A stretch of DNA of 64,000 nucleotides from Monodelphis domestica (GCF_027887165.1 NC_077231.1:124634194-124698193), one strand, 5' to 3'; counted from the first letter of the stretch, positions 11,629 to 22,984 are shown. A program made the numbers and translations. Notes: generated by a model not told the origin, from the letters alone.

Positions 11629-11848
11629 AGTAGGATAGCTAGGTAGCTCTTTGGATTGAGGACCAGGCCTAGAGATGGGAGGTCCTGGGTTCAGATATGA
11701 CCTCAATATTTCCTAGCTATATAACCCTGGGCAAGTCACTTAACCCCCATTGCCTAGCCCTTATCCCCTCTTCTGCCTTGGAACCAAAACACAGTATTGA
11801 TTTTAACACAGAAGGTAAGGGTTTAAATAAAAGAAAGAAAAATAATAG
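11629..11848 (+). repeat. tRNA-derived SINE
   Basis: Plus-strand copy from GGATAGCTAGGTAGCTC to AAGGTAAGGGTTT plus an A-rich tail. Confidence 0.85.
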
Positions 11849-12800
11849 ATGAATATCAATTGAATATGATATATGACATCCACTGTAAGATTAAAATTAA
11901 TATCCAATAACTCCAAGTATTATATTTTAAAAGATTTATTAGTAATCATTTGAAGTAGAAGAAATACAAGAACAAAAGTAAGCCTGAGTAAAGCCACATG
12001 AGAAAAATTCTATCTATTTAATGGCAATAGTAAACAAACCTACTATCATTAAGATTCACATGAGTTGCTGTGTGACATTTAAAACCTTTGAAGCTCATGG
12101 ATACTTGTCACAAGTTCTCCAGATGTAGCCAATCTTTCAACCTTGGTGAAGATATTTCTAACAAAGCCTATTACTGCCATCATTCCAAAATATGGCAGGA
12201 GAAACCAGGAAAAAACTAACAAACCAAAAAAAAAATCTCTATACTGCTGATGAAACTTTTGGGGCTAAAATGTCACCAAGAATCTAGATCATTCTGGTAG
12301 AAAGGTAGAGTAAACTGAAGAGTTACAAATAAATTAAAAACTCCTCCAGGGGTAACCAAGCTTCTTGGGAAATCCTCCCCCATCCCGGATAAAAGGCATG
12401 TATTTATATGTTCCATCCATTGCAATGAGGAGGCAAGGAACCCAATAGTGAAAATCACTTCTGATGTCTCATCCATTACATTTTTATAAATGCAGAGATG
12501 GGGAATACAATAGCGCTATTGCACTTCACTTCAACTACTAAATGGATCCTTACCTCTTATTACAAACAACTCAAAGGGAGGCAAACTCAGTCAGAGTTAG
12601 TGGTGCTACTAGATATCTGACCATCACTTCTGAAGACCCCTTAAAATCAATAGAGATTTTTAGCTTATTAAATTCTGCAAAGGTTTTATACAGGTTATAA
12701 CCAGTTTGATGGAATCCATCCATGATCATCTATGTGATAATTAACAAAGGCAAAAAGGAACAAAAAGCCATTAAAGCAACATGTAACCTTGATGAATCTG
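11849..12800. other. No gene seen
   Basis: AT-rich noncoding sequence. Frames are short and do not resemble known proteins. Confidence 0.5.
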
Positions 12801-12809
12801 ATGACAAAC

Positions 12810-14003
12810 CCAGGGAAGGGTCAAGGGTTTTTTCTGGTTTTTTTCATTCTTTTGATTTTATTATCTCTCGATGTCTCATGAAGTCATTAGCTTTTAGTTG
12901 CCCAATTCTAATTTTTAAGAAATTATTTTCTTCTCTGAGCTTTTGAGCCTCCTTTTTCATTTGGCCCATTTCTTCTTGCATTGCTTTCATTTCTCCTCAT
13001 TTTTCCTCTGCCTCTCTTAATTGATTTTTTAAATCCTTTTTGAGCCCTTCCATAATGAGACCAATTAATATTTTTCTTTGAAGTTTTGCAAGTGTTTGTT
13101 TTGCTTGCACTGACCCCCTTCTATGTCTGTGTCTTGCTCTTTTTCACTATAAAATTTTTTTCTATGAGTAGGTGGTTTGGGTGTTTGGGGGTTTTGGGGG
13201 TTTTTTATGTTTGCTCATTTCCCCAGTCTTTATCTTGACTTTCACTTGTATCTTAAAGGTGGGCTCTGTTCTCAGGGTAGAGAGAACAGTCTCTTAAACT
13301 TTAGTTCTTCCTTGCTACTACCCTTAGCCCCATTTCTGGGTTTTTGAAAGTTTCAGTTCTTCCAAGGTGGTATGATAGCCTATGGATGAGAGTTCTCAAA
13401 GCCACTTCCCACTGCTGATTCAATCAATTGTCAATGGCTTACAGAGCTCAGAGCTTCCCTATGCTGGGGCTCAAAGTCTAGCCTCAAACTTGGGCAGGGG
13501 CTTTTGTTCCTAGTCTGGGCTTGATCAGGTCAGGCACACTATGAACTTCCTTGTCTTCAGGCTTATAATTCCACTTTTAGCTTTGGGAAGGGCTAGTTCT
13601 ATCTGGGCTCCTATAGACCAGCACTCTGGGAACTGTGTTGAATGGATGGAGGGGGGTGTCAATAGGGTTGCACCGCTGTTGGCTTGGGATCTCAGGGACT
13701 GGATATTAGCTTGGTTCATTAGCTAGAACAGTAGAGGTGGCTGGTGGGAAGCTTGATGTTGGCTTAAGCAATACTCCTTCATAGCCTCCTGAGGGTGTGT
13801 GCTCCCCTCTCACCCCAGCAAACTAGATGCTCTCTGCCTGCCTTTTAAGTTGTTCTCCACATGAAAGTTATATCTCTCCATCCCCTTGTTGGTTCTTTCA
13901 TTCTAGCATTCATTTTGAGGAATTATTTTTAAAGTTGTTTGGAGATGATTCTCATGATGGTTTCAGCTTTCCCTGCTTCTACTCTGCAATCTTAGCTCTA
14001 CCC
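12810..14003 (-). mobile_element. L1 5' region (5'UTR plus start of ORF1), minus strand
   Basis: The antisense of 13990-14003 reads AAGATTGCAGAGTAGAAGCAGGG, like the start of an L1 5'UTR. The 12810-13070 stretch, read on the minus strand, is Lys/Glu-rich, as expected for the ORF1 coiled-coil start. A similar pair of sequences recurs at 30350-31690. The element stops abruptly on the left, so only the 5' about 1.2 kb is present. Confidence 0.6.
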
Positions 14004-14006
14004 CCA

Positions 14007-15385
14007 AAGCTGGAAAAAATAATAACATTTATCTGGAGGAACATGAAGTCAAGAATATTAAGGCAATCAAAGAAAAAAATTAGAAAGGAAGGGGCCTAGC
14101 AGTATATTTTGCAAAGATGTAATTATCAAGCAATTTGGTACTGAGTAAGAAATAGGTTGATCAATAGACTAGATTCAGTACCTAGAACATGAGAGCAGAT
14201 AAACTAGCATAAACCTAGTGTTTGATAAACCCTAAGAACCTACCTAATGGGGAAAGAATTTGCTGTCCCACCTGCTGAGAACCCCTGGAACCATGAGTGG
14301 GGCTGGACCCCAGCCTGTGGCAAGAATTCACTATCCAATAAAAAAAAGTTTGAAAAACTGGAAAGCAGTCTGGCAAAAATATATTTATACTAGGTAGAGA
14401 TCAACCTCTCACACCGTATACAAAGAGAAGCTCAAAATGGGTACATGACTTGTTAGAGTGATATCATATGCAAATTAGTAGAATATAGACATGTCAGGTC
14501 TATGGCTAGGGAAAGAGTTCATGACCAAACAAAAGGCAGAGAGGTACACAGGAGGTAAATTATAAAATTTTAATTAGATGAAATTAAAAAGGTTTTGCAG
14601 ATGCAAAACCAATGCTGCTAAAATTGAAACAGAAACAAAATACTGGGCAGAGGGAGATCCTTACAGAAAGTTTCTCTAAGAAAGGTCTTATTTCTTAGGT
14701 AGACAGAGAACTAAGTCAAATTTACAAAAATAAGAATCATTCACCAAATGATCAATGGTCAAAGAATATTAATAGGCAATTTTCAGAGAAAGAAATTCAA
14801 GCTATCAAGCCTATATTAAAAAATGCTCTAAGTCACTAACAATTAGAGAACTAGAAATCAAAACAAATCATGTACCACCTCACATTCATCAGATTGGCTA
14901 AGATGACTAAAAAGGAAAACGATAAATGCTGTAGGGGCTATAGAAAAATAGGTACACTACGGTACTATTGATAAATTATGAACTAGTTCTAAATTCCGGA
15001 AAGTAATTTGGAACTATGCCCCAAAAAAATACTAAACTAGGTATATCTTCTGATTCAGCAATACCACTAATGGATCTATACTCCAAAGAGAGAAAAGAAA
15101 AAAAAGAAAAATATATAGCAAAATATAGCAAGTCTTTCTGTGGTGATAAAATTGGAAACAGATGGGATACCCATCAGTGCAGAATGGCTGAACAAGTTAT
15201 GGTATATAATGTGATAGAATTCTATTGTGCTATTAAAAATGGAAAAGTGATTTTCTATATGTAATAGCTGGGTAAATATAAACATATGTATGAGAGATAA
15301 TACAAGTATACAGTATCTAATAATAAACAGAAAGAGAAGAATGTATTTATTTCCTTTGGGAAATTGCAATATCCTTTTAATAATC
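14007..15385 (+). mobile_element. L1 ORF2 3' region, plus strand
   Basis: Collinear with the C-terminal ORF2 part of the L1 at 61550-63400: AAAACTGGAAAGCAGTC, GGTTTTGCAGATGCAAAACC, AGATTGGCTAAGATGAC and TTTGGAACTATGCCCC. Many stops and indels show it is old. It contains the 62-bp LTR remnant at 14261-14322. Confidence 0.8.
14261..14322 (+). mobile_element. 62-bp LTR remnant with its own 6-bp target duplication
   Basis: Begins TGCTGTCCCA and ends GCCTGTGGCA. It is flanked by AGAATT at 14255-14260 and 14323-14328. Its right part (GAACCCCTGGAA...GGGGCTGGACCC) matches the antisense of the end of the 802-bp LTR at 6196-6997. Removing it and one AGAATT makes the host L1 collinear again. Confidence 0.8.
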
Positions 15386-15409
15386 CCAAACTTCTTCCAG
15401 AGAGCACCC

Positions 15410-15500
15410 CCACTTTTTAAAAAATTCTTACCTTCTTAAAATAAGTAATAAATATCAGTTCCAAGGCAGAAGAAGATCAGTAAGAACTAGGCAAGGCCTT
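15410..15500 (-). repeat. SINE fragment
   Basis: Antisense 3' part only: TTCTTACCTTCTTAAAATAAG through CCAAGGCAGAAGA to ACTAGGCAA. Confidence 0.6.
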
Positions 15501-15893
15501 TCTTTTAACACTGATATTCTATTATCTTTGAATGGCTGTAAGTTAAAGAAAACTACCATCTCAGTAGAATTAAAAATTATTTCAGAGGGTACCCAAGGGT
15601 ATATAGTAGGTATGAGTATATAATATACAAGGAAGTTTGAAGAATTGGAATAAAAATTTCCCAACTTTTGATGATCAAATCTGATACTTCTTTTTCAATA
15701 CTGATCCTTCATCTAGTATATTTAACACTATTGATCACTCTTTCTTCTTGAATATTCCTTCCTCTCTGTTTTCATGTTATTTTCTCTTGATTTTCCTTCT
15801 ACTCCATTACTCTTTAGTCTTTTTTTTGGCTCATTATCCATATCATGCTCCCTAATAGTGGGCATTTCCCAAAGCTCTGACCTAGACCTTCTC
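15501..15893. other. No gene seen
   Basis: Noncoding; the right half may belong to the same old repeat as 16048-17010. Confidence 0.4.
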
Positions 15894-16047
15894 TTTTGAT
15901 CACTCTCTCTCTCTCTCTCTCTTTTTTTTTACTCTAGAATATTTTTCCATGGTTACATGATTCATGTTCTTTCCCTCCCCTCCTCCCCCCATAGCCAACA
16001 CCCAATTCCACTGGGTTTTACTTGTGTCATTGTTTTGATCACTCTCT
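15894..16047 (-). mobile_element. Very short L1 3' end with 15-bp target duplication
   Basis: TTTTGATCACTCTCT is repeated perfectly at 15894-15908 and 16033-16047. Between them lie a CT run, a T run and about 95 bp of antisense L1 3' end (TTTTTCCATGGTTACATGATTC), matching the start of the L1 at 57005. Confidence 0.85.
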
Positions 16048-17010
16048 TGATCACTTCAACAGCTCTGATCTATATGCTGTGTAGAGGAGATATATATGTA
16101 TATATGTCAATATAATGTGTGTATATATGTGTGTGTGTGTATGTATATATCCAACCCAGTCTTTCTCTTAAACTCCAGTTCCGCATTTTCAAATGCTTAT
16201 TGAACTTTTCAAACTGTGTTCCAGAGACATTTCAAACTCCATATTCGCCAAAACTGAATTTATTATTTTCCCCTGAAACTGATCCCTAACACCTAGTTTT
16301 TTGTTTTGTTTTTTTTATTTCTATGCAGGTTACCACTATTCTTCCAGTCACCTAAGTTCATGCCATTGCAGTTTTCTTTGACTCTTCACTACTCCTCACC
16401 TTAAGTATCCTATCAGCTGACAAATCGTGCTCTTTCTACTTCCATGTCACTTATATCTGACCCTTTTCTTCTACTTGTACATCTTCCACTTTAGTTCAGG
16501 TCCTTGTTATCTTTTATCTGGGATTATAATTATCTGATTAGTTTCTTCTCTCCCTACTTTAGCCCTAGCTATGGTAGTGATATTTTTTATATGTAGATCT
16601 CACCATGTCATTACCCTGCTCAATAAACTCCAGTGGCTATATACAGCCTAAAAAATATAAACTCTTCCATTTAGCTTTTTAAAGCTCTTTACAACCTGGG
16701 CCCAACCTATCTAACTGCTTTGTTGTATATTACCCCCCCACACACACACACACTCAGCAATATAGCAAATTTGTACTTTTGGATTTTTTTTACACAGGCT
16801 ACTGCATCCCCCATTTCCTTGCATTGACCCTGGCCTTCCCTTGTACTTTAAATGTACTTTCTCCACAAATCCATTTCATAGAATCACTTTCTTCCTTCAA
16901 GACACAACAGAAACATTACCTTCTACATGAAGTCTTTCTTGATACCCCCAAATGCTAGTGTCCCTCAACACTAACTACCTTGTGTTTATCTACATTGTAT
17001 TTATTTTTAT
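16048..17010 (+). repeat. L2-like LINE 3' remnant
   Basis: Diverged + strand sequence with phrases common to old mammalian LINE 3' ends (CATGTCATTACCCTGCTCAATAAACTCCAGTGG, read in two parts; CTTCCTTCAAGACACAACAG; TACATGAAGTCTTTCTTGAT). Includes a TATATG/TG-rich patch at 16085-16150 and a CA run at 16738-16754. The family call is by phrase only. Confidence 0.45.
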
Positions 17011-17029
17011 TCTCTCTCTATATATTTAT

Positions 17030-17218
17030 AATTATTTCTTTTTAATCCTTACCTTCTATCTCAGAATATATACTAAGTATCAATTCTAAGGCAGAAGAGT
17101 GGTAAGGGCTAAGCAATGGGAGTTAAATGACTTGCCTAGTCATACAATTAGGATGTATCTGTGGTCAAATTTGAATCCAGGTCCTCCAGATTCCACAGTG
17201 CTACCTAGCTGCCTCTTC
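17030..17218 (-). repeat. tRNA-derived SINE
   Basis: Antisense copy from TTTTTAATCCTTACCTTC to GTGCTACCTAGCTGCCTC. Confidence 0.85.
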
Positions 17219-18959
17219 TCTTTTTATTTCTAACCTTCAAGATTCACTATTTAGCCCATATACTTTAAGATGCTAACCCTACTCCTTGCTTCACTAAAGG
17301 GATCTATTGCTTTGGTACTATATAGGTTATCTGGAACATGTTTAATTCTGAGGGAGCTTGTTCTCTAATGAGAAGAGAGCTCATTAAATCCTACTCTGGG
17401 AGCCTGAAAAAAAAATGTTTACTTATGCTTAGGTTATGATTTATGTTCCCCAAAAGAAGTATGAGATATCCAATGCACATCATGAATTCAGGTAAGGAAT
17501 AGATAATTTATTCCCATACCGAAAAGAAATACTAAACGTAAAAGCTTCATAAGTGCTTAACTGACAAAAACAAATTTAAGAAAGAATTTAATAACCTGAA
17601 ATTAAAATCTCCTGGAAAGCTAAGCTTCCATCTAAGCATAAATAAAATTTTTTATCCTATCTACTTTAAAAGTAATTTACCTTTGTTGGGCATGAAAACT
17701 TTGATTCAATCTGACTTTAAATCAAAACCATGGCATTAGGGTGGGATAGGTTCTAAAAGTAAACTAATTCAAAACCAGATAGGGATTCTAAACATTAGAA
17801 GCATAGTGGAACAAGCCTGAGGTTTAAGCACACCTTTGAAAGTGGGAGGACTGAGTTGAAAAGGGAGATATAGAAGAGGATTACTGACTTGTACAAGCTT
17901 CTCAATCAGAAAACCCTGAATGAGATAAATCACAAGAAAAAGGTTTCCGTCTTTTCCCCAACTTTTCCTGGGTAATCTTGTCTATCCAGGGACACTATAT
18001 GGTTTGCTGTTTTGTTATCCAAATGTTTACAGTAAACTGAATTTTGCTTTAACTACAAAGAAGCCAGGAATTTACTAGAAATAGATATAAATGTAGAGGT
18101 AGGGAGAAAGCCTAGTTTCTGCCTAAATGTTAAAACATTCTCCTAAATAGAGGTTCATAATGATTTTGGCTGGACTGGGAACTTTTTCTGAAAATCTACA
18201 ATAAACTTCTAAAACCTGAAGAGGAAGGAAACCTCTTCTTTAGGAGATCATTACTGTTACCCCTTTTACTTAAAACTGAACTAATTATCATGAGTATGCT
18301 ATAATTCATTGTACTTTTTAGATAATAAGCATTTTTTTGGTCTAGATTATTTTTAAGGTGGTTTCTTTAAACATGGTCAAGAACTATACTTGCTTGAGAT
18401 ATTGCAGCATTAAAAACAGGAGCATTTTGTCCAGGCTTATCATTTTATCAGTGGGAGGGAACTGGAGTATAAAGAACTCAAACTTGAGTTGCCCGGGGCA
18501 CTGAGGGATGGAGTCACTAGGTCAAATTTACAAAAGGAGTAAACTTGGGAGGCTGGATTTGAACCTGAAGCGGTTGAGCCTCCCTAGTCAAGCTTTCTAG
18601 CTTATACAAGGAAACTCAGGGAGGGCCATTGAGCTTTAAGAAACTTGCCAGTAAACGGGAGTTGGAATTAGAACCCAGATCTTTCCAAACTCCTGGTCCA
18701 GCCTTCCTACCACGTCGAGTAGCTAACCCCCAAATCCTCTTTTTCTAGTGGGCAGAATCATGATGTCATACTTTCTGCTTAGGGATAAAGATGGAGGGGA
18801 GGTAGGGGGTCGGTAAGCAATTCTATAGGAGATGCTCAGAGTATCGTGGAGGAGTACGTGGAGATGGTCCGGGACAGTGGGGTAATCAGAGGGCAGAGCT
18901 TTGTGTCTGTGAGGGACAGAGGGATGGCTGGATGGCTGAGGGGGTGGGAGCGGTAGGAA
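17219..18959. other. Upstream flank of the CpG island, no gene seen
   Basis: About 1.7 kb with no confident repeat and no convincing exon. 18430-18720 contains decayed SINE-like phrases (GGAGGCTGGATTTGAACCTGAAG). It is the nearest upstream region to the RIMKLB promoter. Confidence 0.45.
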
Positions 18960-19541
18960 AAGGAGAGAAGCCCCCAGTGTCTTTTCCCCCTCCCCCCTCC
19001 CCTCGTCGTCTTTCTAGAGAGGAACGGTTTAAGGGGCGGAGGAAGAAGCTCGCACTCGGGGAACTCTCGAGCTCCCATTCTCTCCCTCCAGGGGCGCGCG
19101 CTCCTTCCCTACTCTGCTGCGGAGTGGAGGGGGGGGGGGGGTGACGCGCGGAGGGCTCGACGACTGGCGCGCAGAGACCGGAAGGAGGGGTCTCGAGAGC
19201 GCAGAAGCCATCGTAGCCGCATCACCCCCCTCCTGTCCTCCTCAGTTCAGTTTGCTTGTTCTCCCGCCGCCTCTGACCTTTCCGCAAGCCCCCTCACGTC
19301 TCCCCCTCACGCGTGCGGTGCGCGAAAAGGCTCGGCTCTCGAGCTCACTGCCGAGCAGGCCTCGATCTTTGGAGGCTACGGGGCGGTCTCCGCTGGCGTC
19401 GCGAGCTCCGTGTGTGAGCAGGGCTGCGCGCGCGCCTCTGTATGTGTGTATGTATGTATGTATGTAAGTGTGTGCGCGCGCGTGTGCGCGCTGTGGCGGA
19501 GTGACGGGGAGGAGGGCTTGTAGACTGTGAGAAGAACGCGC

Positions 19542-19674
19542 GTGTGTGAAAAGGGGAGGGACCGTGTGTGAAAGGGGGAGGGGTTCGTATGTGAGTGAAA
19601 GAACGTGCTAGAGACGGTGTGTGTGAAAGGGGGAGGGGGACTGTAAGGGACCTCGTGTGTGAACAAGACCGTGT

Positions 19675-19682
<8 letters not shown>
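19542..19682 (+). repeat. Degenerate tandem repeat in exon 1
   Basis: The unit GTGTGTGAAAGGGGGAGGG (or a one-base variant) occurs at 19542-19560, 19564-19582 and 19619-19637, with decayed partial units (GTGTGTGAAC) near 19655. This is a minisatellite-like array inside the putative 5'UTR. Confidence 0.8.
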
Positions 19683-19705
<23 letters not shown>

Positions 19706-19710
19706 AGCGA
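19675..19710 (+). repeat. (GT)n microsatellite in exon 1
   Basis: An almost pure GT run of about 30 bases, followed by a GAGCGAGAGCGCGCGCG tract. Confidence 0.9.
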
Positions 19711-19781
19711 GAGCGCGCGCGCAGCGCCAGAGTGTGTGTGTGAGAGGGCCGGGGACTCTGGCTGCCGGAGCCGCCGTTGCG

Positions 19782-19830
19782 GGAGGAGGAGGAGGAGGAG
19801 GAGGAGGAGGAGGAGGAGGAGAAGGAGGCG
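19782..19830 (+). repeat. (GGA)n trinucleotide repeat in exon 1
   Basis: About fourteen GGA/GAG triplets in a row. Known of such tracts: they can form G-quadruplex-type structures in RNA and are prone to length change. Confidence 0.9.
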
Positions 19831-20110
19831 GCTCCCACTGCGTCCAGCATCCCAAGATCCCCCTCCTTCTTCCCTTCAGTTCCCTACCCTCCTACTTCCC
19901 TTCCCTTTCCCCTTCCCTTTCCCGACATACTGCCTGCCCGATCGTCCGCGCCCCTCGCGGTGTGGTGACCCCCCAGGCCCGGCCCCGGCCCGGCCCCCGC
20001 TGGCTGGGAAGGGAGGGAGGAGCTGCCCGAGCCAGGTGGGTGATCCCCGCCACCCTATCCCACCCCACCCCCCACCGCCGCCCCCGCCCCCGCCCCCAAA
20101 GGTGTGTAAG

Positions 20111-22500
20111 GGAGAGGGAGAGCTCGAGCAGACAACTGATCGCCCCAGTGAATGAAAGGGTGGGGGAGAAGATGTTGACCCCCTATGTTCGTGGGCACAT
20201 GTAATGAGGTTTGATACACCCGTGTCTGATAAAGAGGGAGCCGAGTGGTAACCTTGAGTGGGAAAGGCGATGGGTCGTCATCCCTTCCTGTATTTGTAGG
20301 GGGGTGTGGTAACGCGGTAAGGGGAAATGTGGATTTAGTACTCCCACCCCTGCCCAATGGTGGACCATTCTCAACTGTTCTGTACCCCTCGAACAAATTC
20401 TTTTTATAAAGTGTGACCGAGGGATTCTGAAATTGTGCTGGGCTCCCTGCAGTTATTTCTTCCAGACCCCATGCTTTCCACCATGTACATGTCTTTTAGA
20501 GCGTATTTCCTTGTCTATCGATGAACCTAACCCTTGTTGGATTTTGACATAGTCTACCAATAGCACTTAGACCCTCTTCTTCATTCTCCCTCTTGGAAAC
20601 AGAAGTAGTGTTAGGAAAATACTCAGGTTTTTTTGTTGTTGTTGTTGTTCTGTTTTGTTTTCTGTAAATTAGTTCCCTTTGCTCGTATATAAAATGGATT
20701 GGTATGGTCTACTCGATTTTTTTTTTCCATTTGTGTATGTGAATACAAATAAGATTATTTTTCCTTTGTAATAGTATCTTTGGGGATATGATACTCTTCC
20801 TGCTGTGATTATAACTTTGATGTGAATTCCTCTGCATTCTCTCCTAATTCCACAAAGTATTCCCACTTTGGTGGAGTTGATCTTTTGACAGGATTTTTCT
20901 TATTTGGAGGCCTGAATTACTTTCTTATGTTTCTGTTAGATTTTTATTGTGAAAGCTGACTTAAAGGATACATTTTATAATTAAAATTTTACTGACACAA
21001 TGTAATGCCATATATTTTCTTTTGTCATGACTTTAAGACGCTTAAAGGCCTTCTCTTACATTCAGATATGACTTAAAAGTCATTCTTAAGTAGTACACTT
21101 AAGCACAGTGGGCCTCAGTTTTATCATCTACAAAATTAAGAAGTAGCTGTACTAGACTTTGAGGTACTTTTCACCTTGATATCTAAATCTGTGGTATCTC
21201 TTTGTATGTCACATCAGTTTGTAAATCTGCAATTAAAATAATAAATAGACATACTTTACACCATTTTCTTGATCTTTAATTCGTGCTACTTCAGTGTATT
21301 AAATGGAAGATAACTAGTCCAGTGGGGGGGGGGGGTCATGGATGTGTTTTTTGCTTTCTACTTTGATTAGTTCAGTAAATAATATTCTTTCTTTGATGGA
21401 GTTGTTGATCTAGCAATATGGCTGTTGATGTTTTTATCTTTCTTTGTTTCTCTTTTTCTCATCCTTTTTGCATCCCCATTAGGTACCTCCCTGTTATGTG
21501 TGGGGGCAGTTCGATTCTGAAGAAAGGGCCAAGTAGGGGAACTGCTTAGTCAATCACACACAAATGTGCATACAGTCTACTAGAGCCTCATTTCTCTTTC
21601 TGCCTTTCTCCCTGCAGGAAGGGAGGAGCTGAGCCTGTAACTACTAGGTTGTGGGGTGCAGGGCAAGCATCCACCCATTTTAATTTCTAAGTGGACAGTG
21701 CCTTCCCTGGGTTACTTACCTCTGTGAGAACTTCAGTGTGAACATGAAGACGCCATCCCTTTTTTTTGTTCTTTGAATCATCTTTTTTTTTTCTTTCCAG
21801 AGGGGACTCAAATTTTCCATATCTTCACAGTCTCATTGTATAGAAAGATATAAAGCTGGTCATCATCTTTTCCCTAGTAGAATGAACACCCAGAGTAAAA
21901 CACCAAGTATTCTGGTACTCTTAGAAATAATGAGCTTTTAAAATTCTCTCTATTCTCTTTTTCTCCAGCTCCCATCCCTCTGGAACTTGCTGCTGGGCTA
22001 AATCACTAGATTCATTCATCTAAATATTTCCCCTCCCCCCTGGGCTGAAAGACAGAAAGACTTGCATACAAGAAAGCAGTGGGGGAGGGGAACAGAATGG
22101 AACAGAACAGAGGGTTGTCACACTGTTTGGGAAGCTGGAAGTAGATTGTATCATTTGCCCCTAGGGATCAAGCATAAAGATCTAATCTGTGAAAATAGGT
22201 GGAGGTAGAACTTCTGAATACATCATGTGAAGAATAAGAGGGAATCAAGCTTAAAGTAAGGAAGATCTCTTATGTTTTAAGATAATTCTTTTGGGGAAAC
22301 TTTAGTTATGAGAATTTGCTATGTATATAGCACGTCATTTTACATAGAATTTTGAAAAATTGTCAGAATGCTAAAAGACAGGTCCTGAAATTCATATTGT
22401 ATTACACATTAGAAATCTGATCTGAGGAGAATAGAAACAATTGAAGTACAGTATTGTCTTAAATAGTGAACTAGAGTACAAAGAATAGGGTTTGGTTTTT
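20111..22500. other. Intron 1, repeat-poor start
   Basis: Contains a GTT run at 20632-20649, a G10 run at about 21326, and a MIR-like fragment around 21095-21210 (GGGCCTCAGTTTTATCATCTACAAAATTAAG). No other element is recognised. The relative absence of insertions next to the promoter could reflect regulatory constraint, which is inference. Confidence 0.5.
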
Positions 22501-22628
22501 TAATCATTACTTTGTGTCTGAGTCACAACTCTTTAAGACTCAAGGGCAAAGGCTAGGCAAATGGGGTTAAGTGACTTAACCAGGGTCACACAGCTAGGAA
22601 GCCTCTGAGGCCAGATTTGAACTAGATT
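22500..22628 (-). repeat. SINE fragment
   Basis: Antisense middle of the family: AAGGGCAAAGGCTAGGCAAATGGGG, GGTCACACAGCTAGGAAGCC, GAGGCCAGATTTGAAC. Confidence 0.75.
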
Positions 22629-22984
22629 TTAATCTATATATAGCCTTTACCCAGTACATTAAAACAGCCAAATTTACTTCTTTCTGAAGGTGCTGAAAGT
22701 CATAGGATAGTTAGAAGAGATCATAGAGCTTATAGAAGTTGTGACTTTTTAAAAATAAACAGATTGTTTACTGAATTTTAAGATTAGAAGTCTATTTTGT
22801 AATTTTTGCAAATTTTTTCTTACTAAAATAGTTATGAAAGAATACAGGACATCATAAATATATCACACAAAAAGCTTTGTGTTCATAAACTTTATGTGAC
22901 TAGGCACATATTATATATATTTGGAGGGCAGAGGGAAAAATTGATTTCAGGTCTAACAACTATTACTACTGTTATTTTTTGCAC

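Larger units (their letters stand above)
19200..20035 (+). other. RIMKLB: RIMKLB exon 1, noncoding (start unknown)
   Basis: The right end is chosen from a strong donor CAG|GTGGGT at 20035/20036 inside the CpG island. The left end is arbitrary because no start site is visible. The sequence is GC-rich and very repetitive, with GTGTGTGAAAGGGGGAGGG repeats, a GT run and a GGA run. Long frames here are low-complexity (Arg/Gly, Glu or Thr/His runs) and I do not regard them as genes. It would splice to 32555. Confidence 0.5.
18960..20110 (+). promoter_or_regulatory. RIMKLB: CpG island, putative RIMKLB promoter
   Basis: This is the only CpG-dense, GC-rich stretch in the window and the nearest one upstream of the RIMKLB start codon, on the same strand. 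Visible elements are a GGGGCGG GC box near 19034, a TGACGCGC motif (CRE-like half) at 19141, several CGCGCG runs and a C-rich block at 20046-20098. No TATA box stands out, which fits a dispersed CpG promoter. The transcription start cannot be set from sequence. A divergent transcript cannot be excluded, but I found no exon evidence for one. Confidence 0.75.

Noticed and set aside
13181..13206. Telomere-like G-rich motif (TTTGGGGG runs)
   Set aside because: Only three G runs of useful length, inside an L1 5' region; not a telomeric array.
12810..15385. Second twin-priming inversion
   Set aside because: The geometry resembles one, but the inverted part is the L1 5' end and the other part the ORF2 C terminus, which are not neighbours in L1. 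No flanking duplication was found.
19376..20204. Several long overlapping frames (up to 186 codons) in the CpG island on both strands
   Set aside because: They are Arg, Gly, Glu, Ser or Thr/His runs produced by the GT, GGA and CCG repeats, present in all frames at once, with no recognisable domain.
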